64,000 nucleotides of DNA from Staphylococcus saprophyticus subsp. saprophyticus ATCC 15305 = NCTC 7292 (lineage in GTDB: Bacteria > Bacillota > Bacilli > Staphylococcales > Staphylococcaceae), in NCBI RefSeq assembly GCF_000010125.1, contig NC_007350.1, positions 1,736,001 to 1,800,000 of the forward strand, read 5' to 3'. Every line of letters starts with the position of its first letter. Position 1 is the first letter of the stretch. A program made the translations under genes and the position numbers. Shown here piece after piece: positions 53,603-64,000 of this stretch. A model generated the notes under the pieces. It saw only the letters and a program-made list of their open reading frames with translations, did not search any database and had not been told where the DNA came from.

Positions 53603-55770
53603 TGAGGTATAGCTCCTTCCCATAAATCATTTAAATGTTTTACATCACGCACAATTTCGCTCTGTTCATTTGTCACTTTAAATTGTTGATCATTAGTCAC
53701 TTTACCAATCTCAACAGCATAATCGCAGTTTAATGATTGACCATTTTTTACGATTACAATATAACGTCCTTGTGTTTCACTAAACAGTTGCGCATTCGTA
53801 ACACTTAGTTTCGCCTGTAAACCAAGTTGGTAATGTGCACTGATACGAGCTAAAGTAAGCAATAAGCCACCTTTACCTACTGTTTGCACATGTGAAGCTA
53901 CCCCTTCTCGAATTGCTTGTTTTATCGATTCACCTTTACGAACTTCTTGCGATAAATCAATGGATTCAAATTCATGATTCACTTGACCATACAACAATTT
54001 CTCTATTTGACTACCACCGAAATCATCATTTGTATCACCAACAACATATAATGTATCTCCTACAGAAGGATTAAAATGATTAAGATAACTTATGTCATCG
54101 ATGAGACCAACCATACCTACTACAGGTGTTGGGAATATAGATGTTTCTCTCGTTTCGTTATATAAAGACACATTACCCGAAACGACAGGTGTGCTTAAAA
54201 CCTCACATGCTTCTGCCATACCTTTTGTTGAATCTGCTAATTGTTGATATATTTCTTTCTTCTCAGGTGAGCCATAATTTAAACAATCCGTCATAGCTAA
54301 AGGCGTTGCACCTACAGAAATTAAATTTCTATACGCTTCGGCAACAACTATCTTTCCACCTTCATATGGATTGTTAAATACATAGCGGGCTTCTCCATCA
54401 ATCGTTGACGCAATAGCTTTATCAGTTCCTTCAACGCGCACAACAGAGGCTTGTAATCCTGGCTTAACTATCGTATTAGCACCTACTTGTTGATCATATT
54501 GTTCGTATAAATAACGCTTCGAAGCTATAGTTGGGTGTTGTAATAATTGATCAAATACGGATTCAACATCTACACTGCTATAGTCATTTTTAGTTTCATT
54601 GTATTCTGGCGACGTACCTTCAAGTACATAAACTGGCGCTTCATCAGATAAAGGTTGAACTGGAATATCGGCAAATACTTCATCTTCATAAGTTAATACG
54701 AAACGATCCGTGTCAGTTACTTCTCCAATTACTGCACTGTCTAACTCATGTTTATCAAAGAGGTCTAAGAATTTTTGTTCTGTTCCCTTTTCTACAACAA
54801 GCAACATACGTTCTTGAGTTTCAGATAACATCATTTCATACGGTGAAATACCTTGTTCTCTTGTAGGGACTTGTTCTAAACGTAAATGTAAGCCACTACC
54901 ACCTTTAGCTGCCATTTCTGAGGATGATGATGTTAGTCCTGCAGCCCCCATGTCTTGGATACCAACGAGTTCATCAAATGTGATGGCTTCTAGCGTGGCT
55001 TCCATTAATTTTTTACCTACAAATGGATCACCAATTTGAACAGATGGTCGTTTGCTTTCACTATCTTCACTTAATTCTTCAGAAGCAAAAGTCGCACCAT
55101 GAATACCATCGCGGCCAGTTTTTAAACCAACATAAATAACAGAGTTTCCAACGCCTTTAGCCGTCCCTTTTTGAACCATGTCGTGATCAATAATGCCTAC
55201 ACACATCGCATTGACGAGTGGGTTGCCATCATATCGATCATCAAACTCTATTTCTCCAGCAGTTGTAGGAATTCCTATACAGTTACCATAGCCACCTATA
55301 CCTGCAACAACGCCACGTAAAAGTCGACGGTTTTGTTTTTCTGTCAATTCACCAAACCTTAGACTATTCAATAAATTAATTGGACGTGCACCAATAGAAA
55401 CAATATCTCTAATAATGCCTCCCACACCAGTAGCTGCGCCTTGGTATGGTTCAACTGCAGAAGGGTGATTGTGTGACTCAACCTTGAACACAACCGCTTG
55501 GTTATCACCAATATCAACAACGCCTGCGCCTTCTCCAGGGCCCATTAAAACATGTTCACCTGAAGTTGGAAATTGTGTTAAAAAGGGTTTGGAATGTTTA
55601 TAAGAACAGTGTTCACTCCACATAACTGAGAAAATACCAATCTCCGTAAAGTTAGGTTCACGACCTAAAATATCACAAACCTTTGCGTATTCTTCATCAC
55701 TTAATCCCATATCCTTGTACAGTTGTTCAATTTTAATATCTTCAGAACTTGGTTCAATAAATTTAGACAT
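53581..55770 (-). CDS. purL: FGAM synthase large subunit
   Basis: ATP-dependent amidotransferase subunit of the small Gram-positive type, 729 residues, working with PurS and PurQ. Features: [19 protein letters not shown] with the active-site His, [22 protein letters not shown], and GGSGLHLRL. It overlaps purQ by 8 bases and purF by 22. Confidence 0.97.
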   Translation of the reverse strand: MSKFIEPSSEDIKIEQLYKDMGLSDEEYAKVCDILGREPNFTEIGIFSVMWSEHCSYKHSKPFLTQFPTSGEHVLMGPGEGAGVVDIGDNQAVVFKVESHNHPSAVEPYQGAATGVGGIIRDIVSIGARPINLLNSLRFGELTEKQNRRLLRGVVAGIGGYGNCIGIPTTAGEIEFDDRYDGNPLVNAMCVGIIDHDMVQKGTAKGVGNSVIYVGLKTGRDGIHGATFASEELSEDSESKRPSVQIGDPFVGKKLMEATLEAITFDELVGIQDMGAAGLTSSSSEMAAKGGSGLHLRLEQVPTREQGISPYEMMLSETQERMLLVVEKGTEQKFLDLFDKHELDSAVIGEVTDTDRFVLTYEDEVFADIPVQPLSDEAPVYVLEGTSPEYNETKNDYSSVDVESVFDQLLQHPTIASKRYLYEQYDQQVGANTIVKPGLQASVVRVEGTDKAIASTIDGEARYVFNNPYEGGKIVVAEAYRNLISVGATPLAMTDCLNYGSPEKKEIYQQLADSTKGMAEACEVLSTPVVSGNVSLYNETRETSIFPTPVVGMVGLIDDISYLNHFNPSVGDTLYVVGDTNDDFGGSQIEKLLYGQVNHEFESIDLSQEVRKGESIKQAIREGVASHVQTVGKGGLLLTLARISAHYQLGLQAKLSVTNAQLFSETQGRYIVIVKNGQSLNCDYAVEIGKVTNDQQFKVTNEQSEIVRDVKHLNDLWEGAIPQCMTATD

Positions 55771-56434
55771 TTTGTTCCCTCCAACTATTTACCATTGCTT
55801 GAAATAATTTTACGCCGCTATCTGTACCAAGAATTGGTTCAATAGCACGTTCCGGATGAGGCATCATACCACACACATTGCCCTGTTCATTGATAATACC
55901 TGCGATATCATTAAAAGAACCATTCGGATTATTGACATATTTTAATATAATTTGATTATTTGCCTCTAAACGATCATACATATCTTGAGTACAATAATAA
56001 TGTCCTTCACCATGCGCAACAGGATAAACTACAGTTTCATCCTCATTATATAAATTTGTGAATGCCGTATTATGATTTACCACACGCAATGATTCATTTC
56101 GACTCACGAATAAATGAGAATCATTATGTAGTAAAGCACCTGGAAGTAAACCAATTTCAGTTAGAATTTGAAACCCATTACACACACCAAGTACCGGTTT
56201 ACCTTCTTTCGCAAATTGTTTTACTGCTTCTGTAATTGGTGCAACACTTGCCATTGCCCCAGAACGTAAATAATCACCAAAAGAAAAACCACCTGGTATC
56301 AGTACACCATCAAAACCGTCCAACGATGTATTTCTATAATCTACATATTCTGCTTCTACATCTGATTTCAATGCAGCATTATACATGTCTCTGTCGCAAT
56401 TTGATCCTGGAAATTTCAGCACTGCAAATTTCAT
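55763..56434 (-). CDS. purQ: FGAM synthase glutaminase subunit
   Basis: Class I glutamine amidotransferase of 223 residues supplying ammonia to PurL. Nucleophile cysteine in [13 protein letters not shown], and the His-Glu pair in [11 protein letters not shown]. It overlaps purS by one base. Confidence 0.96.
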   Translation of the reverse strand: MKFAVLKFPGSNCDRDMYNAALKSDVEAEYVDYRNTSLDGFDGVLIPGGFSFGDYLRSGAMASVAPITEAVKQFAKEGKPVLGVCNGFQILTEIGLLPGALLHNDSHLFVSRNESLRVVNHNTAFTNLYNEDETVVYPVAHGEGHYYCTQDMYDRLEANNQIILKYVNNPNGSFNDIAGIINEQGNVCGMMPHPERAIEPILGTDSGVKLFQAMVNSWREQNV

Positions 56435-56694
56435 TATGCCTTCTCTCCTTCTTCCAATACTTTATAGCTATATTCTTCAATAACAGTATTAGCAAAAAGT
56501 TTTTCACTTAACGTAGTTACAACATTATGAACTGCTTCGTCAGTTGCTTCATCAACAGTCATATAGAGTACTTTACCAACTCTGATATCATTGACTTGCT
56601 TATATCCTAAATCATGTACAGCTCGATTTAATGCTTGTCCTTGTGTATCTAATACTTGTGGTTGTAATGTAATATGCAATTCAATTGTTTTCAT
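56434..56694 (-). CDS. purS: FGAM synthase subunit PurS
   Basis: An 86-residue structural subunit bridging PurL and PurQ. It begins KTIELHITLQPQVLDTQGQAL and has NDIRVGKVLYM, as in other PurS proteins. It lies 2 bases after purC. Confidence 0.93.
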   Translation of the reverse strand: MKTIELHITLQPQVLDTQGQALNRAVHDLGYKQVNDIRVGKVLYMTVDEATDEAVHNVVTTLSEKLFANTVIEEYSYKVLEEGEKA

Positions 56695-56696
56695 TG

Positions 56697-57398
56697 TTAG
56701 AGTGCCTCCAATTTATTTAAAAAAGTCTGATATGTCTCGATAATTGATCCTGTATCTTCTCGATAAACATCTTTATCAAAATTTGTATCACTTTGTTTAT
56801 CCCAAATTCGACATGTATCTGGAGAAATTTCATCAGCCAATAAAATTTCACCTTCATTTGTGCGTCCGAATTCAATTTTAAAATCGACTAATCTTAAATT
56901 CATTTTGTCCATTAAGTTCACTAATACTTCATTAATTTCTGTTGCTGCTTCTTTTAATTTTTCAATTTCACCATCATTAGCAATTTGAAGTAGTTTAATA
57001 TGGTCTTCAGTGATAAGGGGGTCGTTCAAATCATCATTCTTGTAGAAAAATTCAACTAATGGTGTTTCAAATGTATGTCCTTTTTCAAAACCTAGTCTTT
57101 TTGTAATTGAGCCTGCTGCAATATTTCTAACTACAACTTCTAAAGGAATGATTTCAACCGAATTAACTAATTGTTCCGTTTCAGATATTTGCTCAATAAA
57201 ATGACTATTCAAGCCTTTAGCTTTCAAATAATTAAATATACGAGAGGTAATTTGGTTATTTAAGCGTCCTTTCCCTTCAATGAAGTCTTTTTTAGCACCA
57301 TTACCAGCTGTCACTTCATCTTTATATTCAACTCTTAGTACATCAGACGTTCCTGTTGAAAAAATTCTTTTAGCCTTTCCTTCATATAACAAAGACAT
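56697..57398 (-). CDS. purC: SAICAR synthase
   Basis: Phosphoribosylaminoimidazole-succinocarboxamide synthase, 233 residues. Begins [11 protein letters not shown], with [10 protein letters not shown] and [16 protein letters not shown]. The GAAGGGAG site fixes the ATG at 57398. The longer upstream frame runs into the end of purK. Confidence 0.96.
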   Translation of the reverse strand: MSLLYEGKAKRIFSTGTSDVLRVEYKDEVTAGNGAKKDFIEGKGRLNNQITSRIFNYLKAKGLNSHFIEQISETEQLVNSVEIIPLEVVVRNIAAGSITKRLGFEKGHTFETPLVEFFYKNDDLNDPLITEDHIKLLQIANDGEIEKLKEAATEINEVLVNLMDKMNLRLVDFKIEFGRTNEGEILLADEISPDTCRIWDKQSDTNFDKDVYREDTGSIIETYQTFLNKLEAL

Positions 57399-57402
57399 AT
57401 AT

Positions 57403-58530
57403 TTATCTCCCTTCAAATTGTTTAAGCAACTTTTGTTCAGTTTCATTTATATCATTAGTTAACACCGTTAAATGTCCCATCTTACGATTAAATTTACGTT
57501 CGTTTTTGCCATAGATATGGACATGCCATTCAGGGTGTTCTGCGAATTGATCTTCTAATAAATCTAAATCTCTGCCTAATAAGTTCATCATAATCGCCGG
57601 TTTCAATAGTGTTACTTGTTGTGGTAATTGTTGTCCTGTTATTGCCTTAATATGTGTATCAAATTGAGAATATTCGCAAGCTTCAATTGAATAATGTCCG
57701 GAATTATGCGGTCTAGGCGCAATTTCATTTACATATAGTTGATTCTGTTGATCTATAAAAAATTCAACTGTAAATGTACCTATAAAATGTATGGCTTTAA
57801 TTATTTTATTTACTTCATTACGCGCTTCTTGCTCTTTATTATCTTGTACTCGCGCAGGCACGATTGTTTTAAATAGTATTTGATTTTGATGTTCATTTTC
57901 TTGTAGAGGGAAATATGTGATCTGATTGTTTGTACCGATGGTTACTGTCAAAGAAACTTCTTTACTTAAGTTTAGGTACTGTTCTGCTACACATTCTTGT
58001 GCTTGAATCAGTTGACGCGCTTCATCTAAATGAGTGGCGTCTTTAACAAGCACTTGACCTTTACCGTCATATCCACCGAAACGTGTTTTAACAATAAAAG
58101 GATATCCAATTGAATCAACCGCTTTAACTAAATCGTCATAGTCAGTTAATTGGAGGAACGGCGCTATATTACTGCCAGAATCTTGTAAAGTTTGTTTCTC
58201 CGTCAGGCGATCTTGAAGTAATTGAATCGCTTGATAGCCTTGAGGAATATTATATTTTGAAGCTAATGCTTGTAATTGATTAGCCGAGATATTTTCAAAT
58301 TCGTACGTTATTACATCTGATAATGCTCCAAGTCGATCTAGTGCTATTTGGTCGTCATACGCAGCGTTGATGAACTCGTTGGCAACATACTGGCAAGGAC
58401 ATGATGAATTGGGATCTAACACAATCACTTTGTATCCCATTTGTTGGGCAGACTGCGCCATCATTTTGCCCAGTTGACCGCCTCCTATGATACCTATGGT
58501 TGAGCCGAATTTTAATTTACTCAAGTTCAT
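57403..58530 (-). CDS. purK: N5-carboxyaminoimidazole ribonucleotide synthase
   Basis: ATP-grasp enzyme of 375 residues that makes N5-CAIR from AIR and bicarbonate. Nucleotide loop [17 protein letters not shown], then [15 protein letters not shown] and [18 protein letters not shown]. The ATG at 58530 overlaps the end of purE by 14 bases. The upstream ATG is rejected. Confidence 0.95.
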   Translation of the reverse strand: MNLSKLKFGSTIGIIGGGQLGKMMAQSAQQMGYKVIVLDPNSSCPCQYVANEFINAAYDDQIALDRLGALSDVITYEFENISANQLQALASKYNIPQGYQAIQLLQDRLTEKQTLQDSGSNIAPFLQLTDYDDLVKAVDSIGYPFIVKTRFGGYDGKGQVLVKDATHLDEARQLIQAQECVAEQYLNLSKEVSLTVTIGTNNQITYFPLQENEHQNQILFKTIVPARVQDNKEQEARNEVNKIIKAIHFIGTFTVEFFIDQQNQLYVNEIAPRPHNSGHYSIEACEYSQFDTHIKAITGQQLPQQVTLLKPAIMMNLLGRDLDLLEDQFAEHPEWHVHIYGKNERKFNRKMGHLTVLTNDINETEQKLLKQFEGR

Positions 58531-58999
58531 CTTGCATATCACTCACTTTCTCAACTAAAGATTTTTCATAATTTTCCAAATTCTTTTGCACTGTTTGATT
58601 ACCAATACTAAGTATTCTTGCAGCCAAGATACCCGCATTTTTAGCGCCAGCTTTACCTATTGCTGTCGTTGCTACTGGAATACCACCTGGCATTTGTACA
58701 ATTGACAATAGCGAATCCATTCCTTTTAAACTTTTAGACTCAATAGGAACGCCAATTACTGGTAAAGTCGTCATTGACGCAACCATACCTGGTAAATGCG
58801 CAGCACCGCCTGCACCAGCGATAATGACATCATATCCTGCATCTCTCGCTTCTCTTGAAAATTCAAACATTAATTGAGGCGTACGATGTGCTGAAACTAC
58901 TTTTTTATCATACGGAATTTCAAATTGGTCTAACATCGAACAACTTTCTTTCATTGTTTCCCAATCAGAAGAACTTCCCATAATGACTACTACTTTCAA
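58517..58999 (-). CDS. purE: N5-CAIR mutase
   Basis: Converts N5-CAIR to CAIR, 160 residues. It begins [15 protein letters not shown] and has the substrate loop SAHRTPQLM and [15 protein letters not shown]. The start is TTG at 58999, with AAAGGGTG 6 bases before. The frame upstream (to 59068) does not resemble PurE. First gene of the eleven-gene pur operon. Confidence 0.95.
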   Translation of the reverse strand: MKVVVIMGSSSDWETMKESCSMLDQFEIPYDKKVVSAHRTPQLMFEFSREARDAGYDVIIAGAGGAAHLPGMVASMTTLPVIGVPIESKSLKGMDSLLSIVQMPGGIPVATTAIGKAGAKNAGILAARILSIGNQTVQKNLENYEKSLVEKVSDMQDELE

Positions 59000-59090
59000 A
59001 ATGAACACCCTTTCAGAAATTTGAAATGATACTACTATTAGATGTATATTACAGATATAGCATAACAAGTAAATGATGCTTTTTCAATCA

Positions 59091-59103
59091 AAAATCGAAC
59101 TTT
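59091..59103. promoter_or_regulatory. candidate PurR box between purE and folD
   Basis: AAAATCGAACTTT resembles the PurBox of Gram-positive PurR (around CCGAAC with A/T flanks), with one base of the core changed. A weaker inverse candidate, AAAGTTCAAACATT, lies at about 59174-59187. Regulation of pur and folD by PurR is known in related bacteria. The site itself is only suggestive. Confidence 0.4.
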
Positions 59104-59203
59104 AATACTTTTTTTTTGTTTAATCTACGTCTTTTGGTTGTTAATTATCCCATCATTTGTGTTAATGTTAAGTAAAGTTCAAACATTCAAGGAGGATTTT
59201 TTC

Positions 59204-60061
59204 ATGGTCGCAAAAATTTTAGACGGTAAACAAATCGCTAAAGATTACAGACAAGGACTTAAAGATCAAGTTGAAGCTTTACAAGCTGAGGGGTATACAC
59301 CAAAATTATCTGTCATTCTAGTCGGTAATGATGGTGCAAGTCAAAGTTATGTCAACTCTAAAAAGAAAGCTGCGGAAAAGATTGGAATGATTTCAGAAAT
59401 TGTTCATCTCGACGAATCTACTTCTGAAGCAGACGTTTTAAACGAATTAAAACGCTTAAATGAAGATGATAGTGTGAGCGGTATATTAGTCCAAGTACCA
59501 CTTCCTGATCAAGTAAGTGAACAAAAAGTATTAGAATCTATTAACCCAGCAAAAGATGTCGATGGCTTCCATCCTGAAAATATTGGTAAGCTTTATATTG
59601 ATCAACAAACATTTGTACCTTGTACACCATTAGGTATCATGGAACTTTTAAATCATGCCGATATTGATTTAGAAGGAAAAGACGCTGTTGTTATCGGACG
59701 TAGTCACATTGTAGGTCAACCAGTTTCTAAATTATTACTTCAAAAAAATGCTTCCGTAACGATTCTTCATTCAAGAACTAAAGATATGAAGCGTTATTTA
59801 AAAAATGCTGACATCATTGTTAGTGCTGTGGGTCGTCCTGGATTAGTAACAAAAGAAGACGTTAAAGAAGGCGCGGTTGTAATCGATGTAGGGAATACAC
59901 CTGATGAAAATGGTAAATTAAAAGGTGATATCGAATACGATGAAGTTAAAGAAGTGGCAGGTGCAATTACACCCGTACCTGGTGGCGTTGGCCCAATGAC
60001 AATTACAATGGTATTAAATAACACACTTATAGCTGAAAAAATGCGTAGAGGGATTGAATAA
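59204..60061 (+). CDS. folD: methylene-THF dehydrogenase/cyclohydrolase
   Basis: Bifunctional one-carbon enzyme making 10-formyl-THF for purN and purH, 285 residues. Active-site lysine region [27 protein letters not shown], and NADP-binding [23 protein letters not shown] precedes the ATG at 59204. An upstream extension of the frame to 59138 is not used. Divergent from the pur operon. Confidence 0.97.
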   Translation: MVAKILDGKQIAKDYRQGLKDQVEALQAEGYTPKLSVILVGNDGASQSYVNSKKKAAEKIGMISEIVHLDESTSEADVLNELKRLNEDDSVSGILVQVPLPDQVSEQKVLESINPAKDVDGFHPENIGKLYIDQQTFVPCTPLGIMELLNHADIDLEGKDAVVIGRSHIVGQPVSKLLLQKNASVTILHSRTKDMKRYLKNADIIVSAVGRPGLVTKEDVKEGAVVIDVGNTPDENGKLKGDIEYDEVKEVAGAITPVPGGVGPMTITMVLNNTLIAEKMRRGIE

Positions 60062-60128
60062 ACTCGCGAGATAAAGAATCAATTTTTTTGATATTTATAT
60101 AAATAAAATGCTTTACTGCTTCATTAAC

Positions 60129-60176
60129 AAAACAAGACACGTTAAGTTCAATACGACTTAACGTGTCTTGTTTTTT
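60129..60176. terminator. bidirectional terminator between folD and hmp
   Basis: Perfect 19-bp arms (AAAACAAGACACGTTAAGT and complement) with an 8-base loop and A/T tracts on both sides. Confidence 0.93.
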
Positions 60177-60212
60177 GTTAATTTATATTATTTCATTCAA
60201 TCATATAACACT

Positions 60213-61358
60213 TTATACACCAACACTTAATTTAGGGATAAACGATTCGAAATGAATTTTCGTTTCATCAACTTCCATTTCTTTTAAGGTAGTGATGATA
60301 GATTGAAGGAAATTAACACCACCACAAACATAAATTTCAGTATCTTTTGTTATAAATTGATTCAAATACGATGCATCCATATAACCCATTTTATGCTTAT
60401 CATAAATAATATAATCGTTATTCTCTTTACTTTCAGCTATTGCCTCTAGTTTATTTGAGAATGGTATATCTGTATCATTAATAATATTTTGAATAAATTG
60501 AATTGGCGCTTCTGACTTAGCCACTTGATTAAACATTGGAATTAAAGGTGTAACCCCGATACCGGATCCAATAAATAGTTGTGGTGACTCACTGTTGACC
60601 ACGGAAAACGGACCTACTGGTGCTGATAATTGAATCGTATCGCCTTCTTTGTATTCACTATGAAGTATCGTAGACACTTCCCCTTCATGTGTTGTTGTTA
60701 CATCATGTTTAACTGCAAAAGTCAGTGTTTCACTATCACCTTCTACAATTGAATAATGGCGTTTAGCACGGTATGGTAGTGACGCACTCTTCACATCGAC
60801 CGTGACATATTGACCTGGTTTAAATTTACTCATGTCTATTTCATCAGATTTAACTGTAAATGCTTTGATGTCTGTAGCTACAGTTTCTATATTTTTAATT
60901 ACAAATGCTTGGAAACCATCCCATGCCATTGTTTTATAAATATCTTTTTCAACTTCAATAAATACTTTAGCAATTTCTCCGTATGCTTTAGCCCAAGTGT
61001 CTAAGATTGCATCATCATCCGATAATTTTAAAACATTTTGGATGGCAGCTAATAAATTTTCACCTACAATATCATAACCAGCTGGCGGCACCTGTAATGC
61101 ACAATGTTTAAATGCAATTTCTTTCACAACTGGTAAAATACGTGTCAAATCATCAATATTCATCGCTGCAGCTAATACACTCTGTGCTAACGCCGTTGAT
61201 TGCAATCCTTTCTTTTGGTTTGTTTGATTAAACATATTTTTTAATTCAGGGTGCTGTGTAAACATTCTATTATAGAAAAACGATGTGATTTCTACCCCTC
61301 TTTCTTGCAATACCGGAACCGTTTCTTTAATAATCGCTTTTTCTTTTTCATTCAACAT
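60213..61358 (-). CDS. hmp: flavohaemoglobin (nitric oxide dioxygenase)
   Basis: Detoxifies NO to nitrate with NAD(P)H, 381 residues. The globin domain (1-140) carries Y29 in FFYNRMF and proximal H85 in FKHCALQV. The reductase part has FAD-binding RAKRHYSIV and NAD-binding GSGIGVTPLIPMF, ending FESFIPKL. The start at 61358 follows GGAAGTG. A Rex operator lies upstream. In S. aureus the gene is elsewhere as I recall, so its place here is a lineage feature. Confidence 0.95.
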   Translation of the reverse strand: MLNEKEKAIIKETVPVLQERGVEITSFFYNRMFTQHPELKNMFNQTNQKKGLQSTALAQSVLAAAMNIDDLTRILPVVKEIAFKHCALQVPPAGYDIVGENLLAAIQNVLKLSDDDAILDTWAKAYGEIAKVFIEVEKDIYKTMAWDGFQAFVIKNIETVATDIKAFTVKSDEIDMSKFKPGQYVTVDVKSASLPYRAKRHYSIVEGDSETLTFAVKHDVTTTHEGEVSTILHSEYKEGDTIQLSAPVGPFSVVNSESPQLFIGSGIGVTPLIPMFNQVAKSEAPIQFIQNIINDTDIPFSNKLEAIAESKENNDYIIYDKHKMGYMDASYLNQFITKDTEIYVCGGVNFLQSIITTLKEMEVDETKIHFESFIPKLSVGV

Positions 61359-61440
61359 AATAAGCACTTCCATTTCTTCAAATATAGATTTATCATTTCT
61401 ACTTTATTTTATTACAAATTATTGTATTTCAAAACAAATT

Positions 61441-61458
61441 TGTGATAAAATTCACAAA
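61441..61458. promoter_or_regulatory. Rex operator upstream of hmp
   Basis: TTGTGATAAAATTCACAA fits the Rex consensus, with perfect TTGTGA/TCACAA arms and a six-base AT centre. It is about 83 bases before the hmp start, next to a minus-strand TTGAAA (61428-61433) that could be the hmp -35. NADH-linked control of hmp is inferred. Confidence 0.7.
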
Positions 61459-61603
61459 AAGTTCATTTTACTTAATTTTAACTAAAAATTACAATTATAT
61501 TTAAATAAATAAGGTATATTAGGACTATAGTATGATGTAATACACAGCGCATTACAGTATAGTATAGATAAATCAATTAAAGTCTCTTCTTGGAGGTCAA
61601 TAA

Positions 61604-61921
61604 ATGAATAAACTTATACAATCGTTATCAGCAATTGGCGTTTCTGCAACTCTTGTATCCCCAAACCTAAGTGCAGAAGCCACTGACAATTCAATTCCAG
61701 AGCTTAAAGGTACGAATGATACAATCATAGATAAAGGTGAAGAATATAATCTTTTAAATGGTGTACATGCATACGATAAAGAAGACGGCGATTTAACACA
61801 TAAAATTAAAGTTGATGGTAATGTTAATATCAACCAAGCTGGAAAATACAAAATTGAGTATAAAGTGGAAGATTCAAACGGCGCATCAAGTAAATCGATA
61901 CGTTATATAGAAGTTAAATAA
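61604..61921 (+). CDS. small secreted protein with a DUF5011/Ig-like domain
   Basis: A 105-residue exported protein. The signal peptide ends in SAEA (cleavage after about residue 26). The mature part is a single bacterial Ig-like domain: IPELKGTNDTIIDKGEEYNLL, then VHAYDKEDGDLTHKIKVDG, then AGKYKIEYKVEDSNG, the pattern of the DUF5011/HYR family found in surface proteins. There is no LPXTG or transmembrane anchor, so it should be released or bind non-covalently. GGAGG precedes the ATG. Role unknown. Confidence 0.8.
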   Translation: MNKLIQSLSAIGVSATLVSPNLSAEATDNSIPELKGTNDTIIDKGEEYNLLNGVHAYDKEDGDLTHKIKVDGNVNINQAGKYKIEYKVEDSNGASSKSIRYIEVK

Positions 61922-62119
61922 ATTAAAATTCCATACATAGCAAAAACCAAGCTAAATGATAACCTTTATCACTACTTTTTTGATAAAATCACCCTTTCGC
62001 CTTAAATATGACACTTTTCACAAAATGTACACATAATTTTAACAAATCTTTGAAAGCCCACCAGACGTTGAGTTTGTTGGGTTTCTTTTAATTTTACAAT
62101 ATTTTTTTCGCACAAACAC

Positions 62120-62147
62120 TTGTAAATATTGCGTAATATCTTAAAAT
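62120..62147 (+). promoter_or_regulatory. putative qox promoter with palindrome in spacer
   Basis: TTGTAA (62120-62125) and TAAAAT (62142-62147) are 16 bases apart, about 43 bases before qoxA. The spacer contains ATATT-GCGT-AATAT (62126-62139), a dyad that could be a repressor site. Upstream at about 62005-62030 TGACACTTTTCACAAAATG resembles respiratory-control half sites. None is proven. Confidence 0.45.
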
Positions 62148-62189
62148 TGATGTTAAGCCCTACATTTGTAGTATTAGGAGGTCAAAAAA

Positions 62190-63311
62190 GTGTCAAAATT
62201 TAAGTCTTTGCTTCTACTCTTTGGCTCGCTAATTTTACTTAGTGGCTGTTCTAACGTAGAAGTTTTAAACCCAAAAGGGCCGATGGCAAGTGATTCGAAG
62301 TTTTTGATTATGTATTCAATTATCTTCATGCTTGTTATTATTGCCGCTGTACTTATTCTATTCACAGTTTTTCTATATAAATATAGAATTGGAAACACTG
62401 ATGAATCAGGTAAGATGCACCACAATTCTTTATTAGAAACAATTTGGTTTATTATTCCAGTAATTATTGTAATTGCATTAGCTATTCCAACAGTTAATTC
62501 ACTTTATAATTACGAGGAAAAACCACAGAAAGAAGACGATCCACTTGTTGTTTATGCTACAAGTGCTGGTTATAAGTGGTTCTTTAGTTATCCTGAAGAG
62601 AAAATCGAAACAGTTAACCATTTAACTATTCCGAAAGATCGCCCAGTTGTCTTCAAACTCCAATCAATGGATATGATGACAAGTTTCTGGATTCCACAAT
62701 TAGGTGGTCAAAAATATGCGATGACAGGTATGACTATGGACTGGACTTTAACAGCTAGTGAAGAAGGTACGTTCCGTGGACGTAACTCAAACTTCAATGG
62801 TGAAGGCTTCAGTCGTCAGACATTTGATGTGAATTCAGTAAGCCAAAGCAAATTCGAGGATTGGGTAAAAGATGCCAAAAAACAAAAAGTATTGGATCAA
62901 GATACATTTGATAAGCAACTTTTACCAACTACTGAAAACAAAAATTTAACTTTCAGTGGTACGCATTTAGCATTTGTTGATCCTGCAGCAGACCCTGAGT
63001 ATATTTTCTATGCTTATGATCGTTATAATTTCGTTCAAAAAGATCCAAACTTTAACACTGAAGAAGAACGTACAGCAGATGTGTTAGATAAACCAGATCA
63101 ACCTGCACGTAAGCCGGAAATCACAAATGCTAACTACGAACGTCATGGAATGAAAGCCATGATTTTAGGCAATAATGAACCATATGATAGTGAATTCAAA
63201 GATGAAGAATCACATAATATGGATGAAATGGAAAAAATCTCTGAAGGTGCTAAAGATGAAAAAGCATCTAAAATTGAGAAAAAAGACCATGAAAATGGAG
63301 GTGGACATTAA
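62190..63311 (+). CDS. qoxA: aa3-type quinol oxidase subunit II
   Basis: Lipoprotein subunit of the main aerobic terminal oxidase, 373 residues. The signal peptide ends in lipobox LLSGC (C20). Two transmembrane helices follow (about 38-60 and 83-105), then the outer cupredoxin-like domain, with [23 protein letters not shown] lacking copper ligands as expected for quinol oxidases. It ends in a charged H/D/E/K tail. The start is GTG with AGGAGG upstream. It overlaps qoxB by one base. Confidence 0.95.
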
Positions 63312-64000
63312 TGAATTTTCCATGGGATCAATTACTCGTTCAAGGTAACTGGATGATAACAATGGGACAAATTGGTGCTCCTTTCGCAGTTATTGCCGTA
63401 ATCGCAGTAATTAGCTATTTCAAATTATGGAAATATCTATACAGAGAATGGTTCACATCTATTGACCATAAAAAAATTGGTGCAATGTACTTAATCTGTG
63501 CGGTATTAATGTTCGTACGTGGTGGTATTGACGCGCTAATGATGCGTACGCAATTAGCCATTCCAGACAATACATTTTTAGAAGGAAACCATTATAATGA
63601 AGTCTTTAGTACGCACGGCGTAATAATGATTATCTTTATGGCTATGCCTTTCATCTTTGGTTTATGGAATGTTGTCGTACCACTACAAATTGGTGCGCGT
63701 GACGTTGCATTCCCTGTATTAAATAACGTAAGTTTCTGGTTATTCTTCTCAGGTATGATTTTATTCAACCTTTCATTTATAGTCGGAGGCTCACCTGCAG
63801 CTGGTTGGACAAACTACGCACCACTCGCAGGAGAATTCAGTCCAGGACCTGGTGTCAACTATTACTTAATAGCGATACAAATTTCCGGTATTGGTACACT
63901 GATGACTGGTATTAACTTCTTTGTTACTATACTTAGATGTAAAACACCAACAATGAAATTTATGGAAATGCCAATGTTTACGGTTACGACTTTCATTACA
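63311..64000 (+). CDS. qoxB: aa3-type quinol oxidase subunit I (5' part)
   Basis: First 230 codons of the haem-copper oxidase subunit I, continuing past the window. Seen so far: [19 protein letters not shown]102 in [15 protein letters not shown] (low-spin haem ligand), [16 protein letters not shown] and [16 protein letters not shown], all typical. Its haem A is supplied by ctaA and ctaB in this window. Confidence 0.95.

Overview
The window is a stretch of ordinary low-GC Firmicute core chromosome, almost certainly from a Staphylococcus other than S. aureus. The evidence is gene content and order: qoxAB - folD - purEKCSQLFMNHD - thiamine-precursor ECF transporter - auxA - ptsHI - cydAB - ktrA - rpoY/rnjA - def - pdhABCD - potABCD - mntH - suhB - typA - ylaN - ftsW - pycA - ctaAB/ctaM. 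This is the order I recall for S. aureus, and the last part matches the Bacillus yla-pycA-cta neighbourhood. Two things differ from the S. aureus layout I know: a flavohaemoglobin gene (hmp) plus a small secreted DUF5011-type protein sit between folD and qox, and a UvrA-like ATPase gene (frameshifted here) follows ctaM. The species cannot be fixed from the sequence alone.

Layout. 1-2.0 kb: 3' part of a UvrA2-type gene, broken by a one-base change in an A run. 2.0-4.7 kb: haem A synthesis (ctaA divergent from ctaB-ctaM). 4.7-15.8 kb: pyruvate carboxylase, FtsW, YlaN, TypA, an inositol-phosphatase-family enzyme and several conserved small genes. 15.9-24.1 kb: membrane proteins, the manganese transporter mntH with a DtxR/MntR-type operator, and a polyamine ABC transporter operon led by an XRE-cupin regulator. 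24.2-31.3 kb: pyruvate dehydrogenase complex, a YkyA lipoprotein, peptide deformylase. 31.7-38.1 kb: RNA polymerase epsilon and RNase J1, a small membrane protein with a possible relic copy, KtrA, cytochrome bd oxidase under a Rex site, and a glutaredoxin-like protein. 38.4-44.4 kb: PTS general proteins, an RlmI-like methyltransferase, AuxA, and a 44-residue charged protein behind a sigma-B-like promoter. 44.7-47.7 kb: TPP riboswitch and ykoEDC-like transporter operon. 47.8-59.0 kb: complete 11-gene purine operon, divergent from folD. 60.2-64.0 kb: hmp with a Rex site, the DUF5011 protein, qoxA and the start of qoxB.

How it fits together. Much of the window is central carbon and respiratory metabolism: PTS, pyruvate dehydrogenase and pyruvate carboxylase at the pyruvate node, haem A synthesis and CtaM feeding the aa3 quinol oxidase, and cytochrome bd plus Hmp as low-oxygen/NO arms under likely NADH sensing by Rex. 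Genes are packed in operons ending in strong hairpins, several of them bidirectional.

I found no CRISPR array, insertion sequence, prophage, tRNA or rRNA, and no convincing new defence or biosynthetic system. The points most worth a second look are regulatory sites, a compact branched inverted-repeat element at about 11.65 kb, a possible decayed membrane-peptide gene at about 34.1 kb, and the broken UvrA-like gene.
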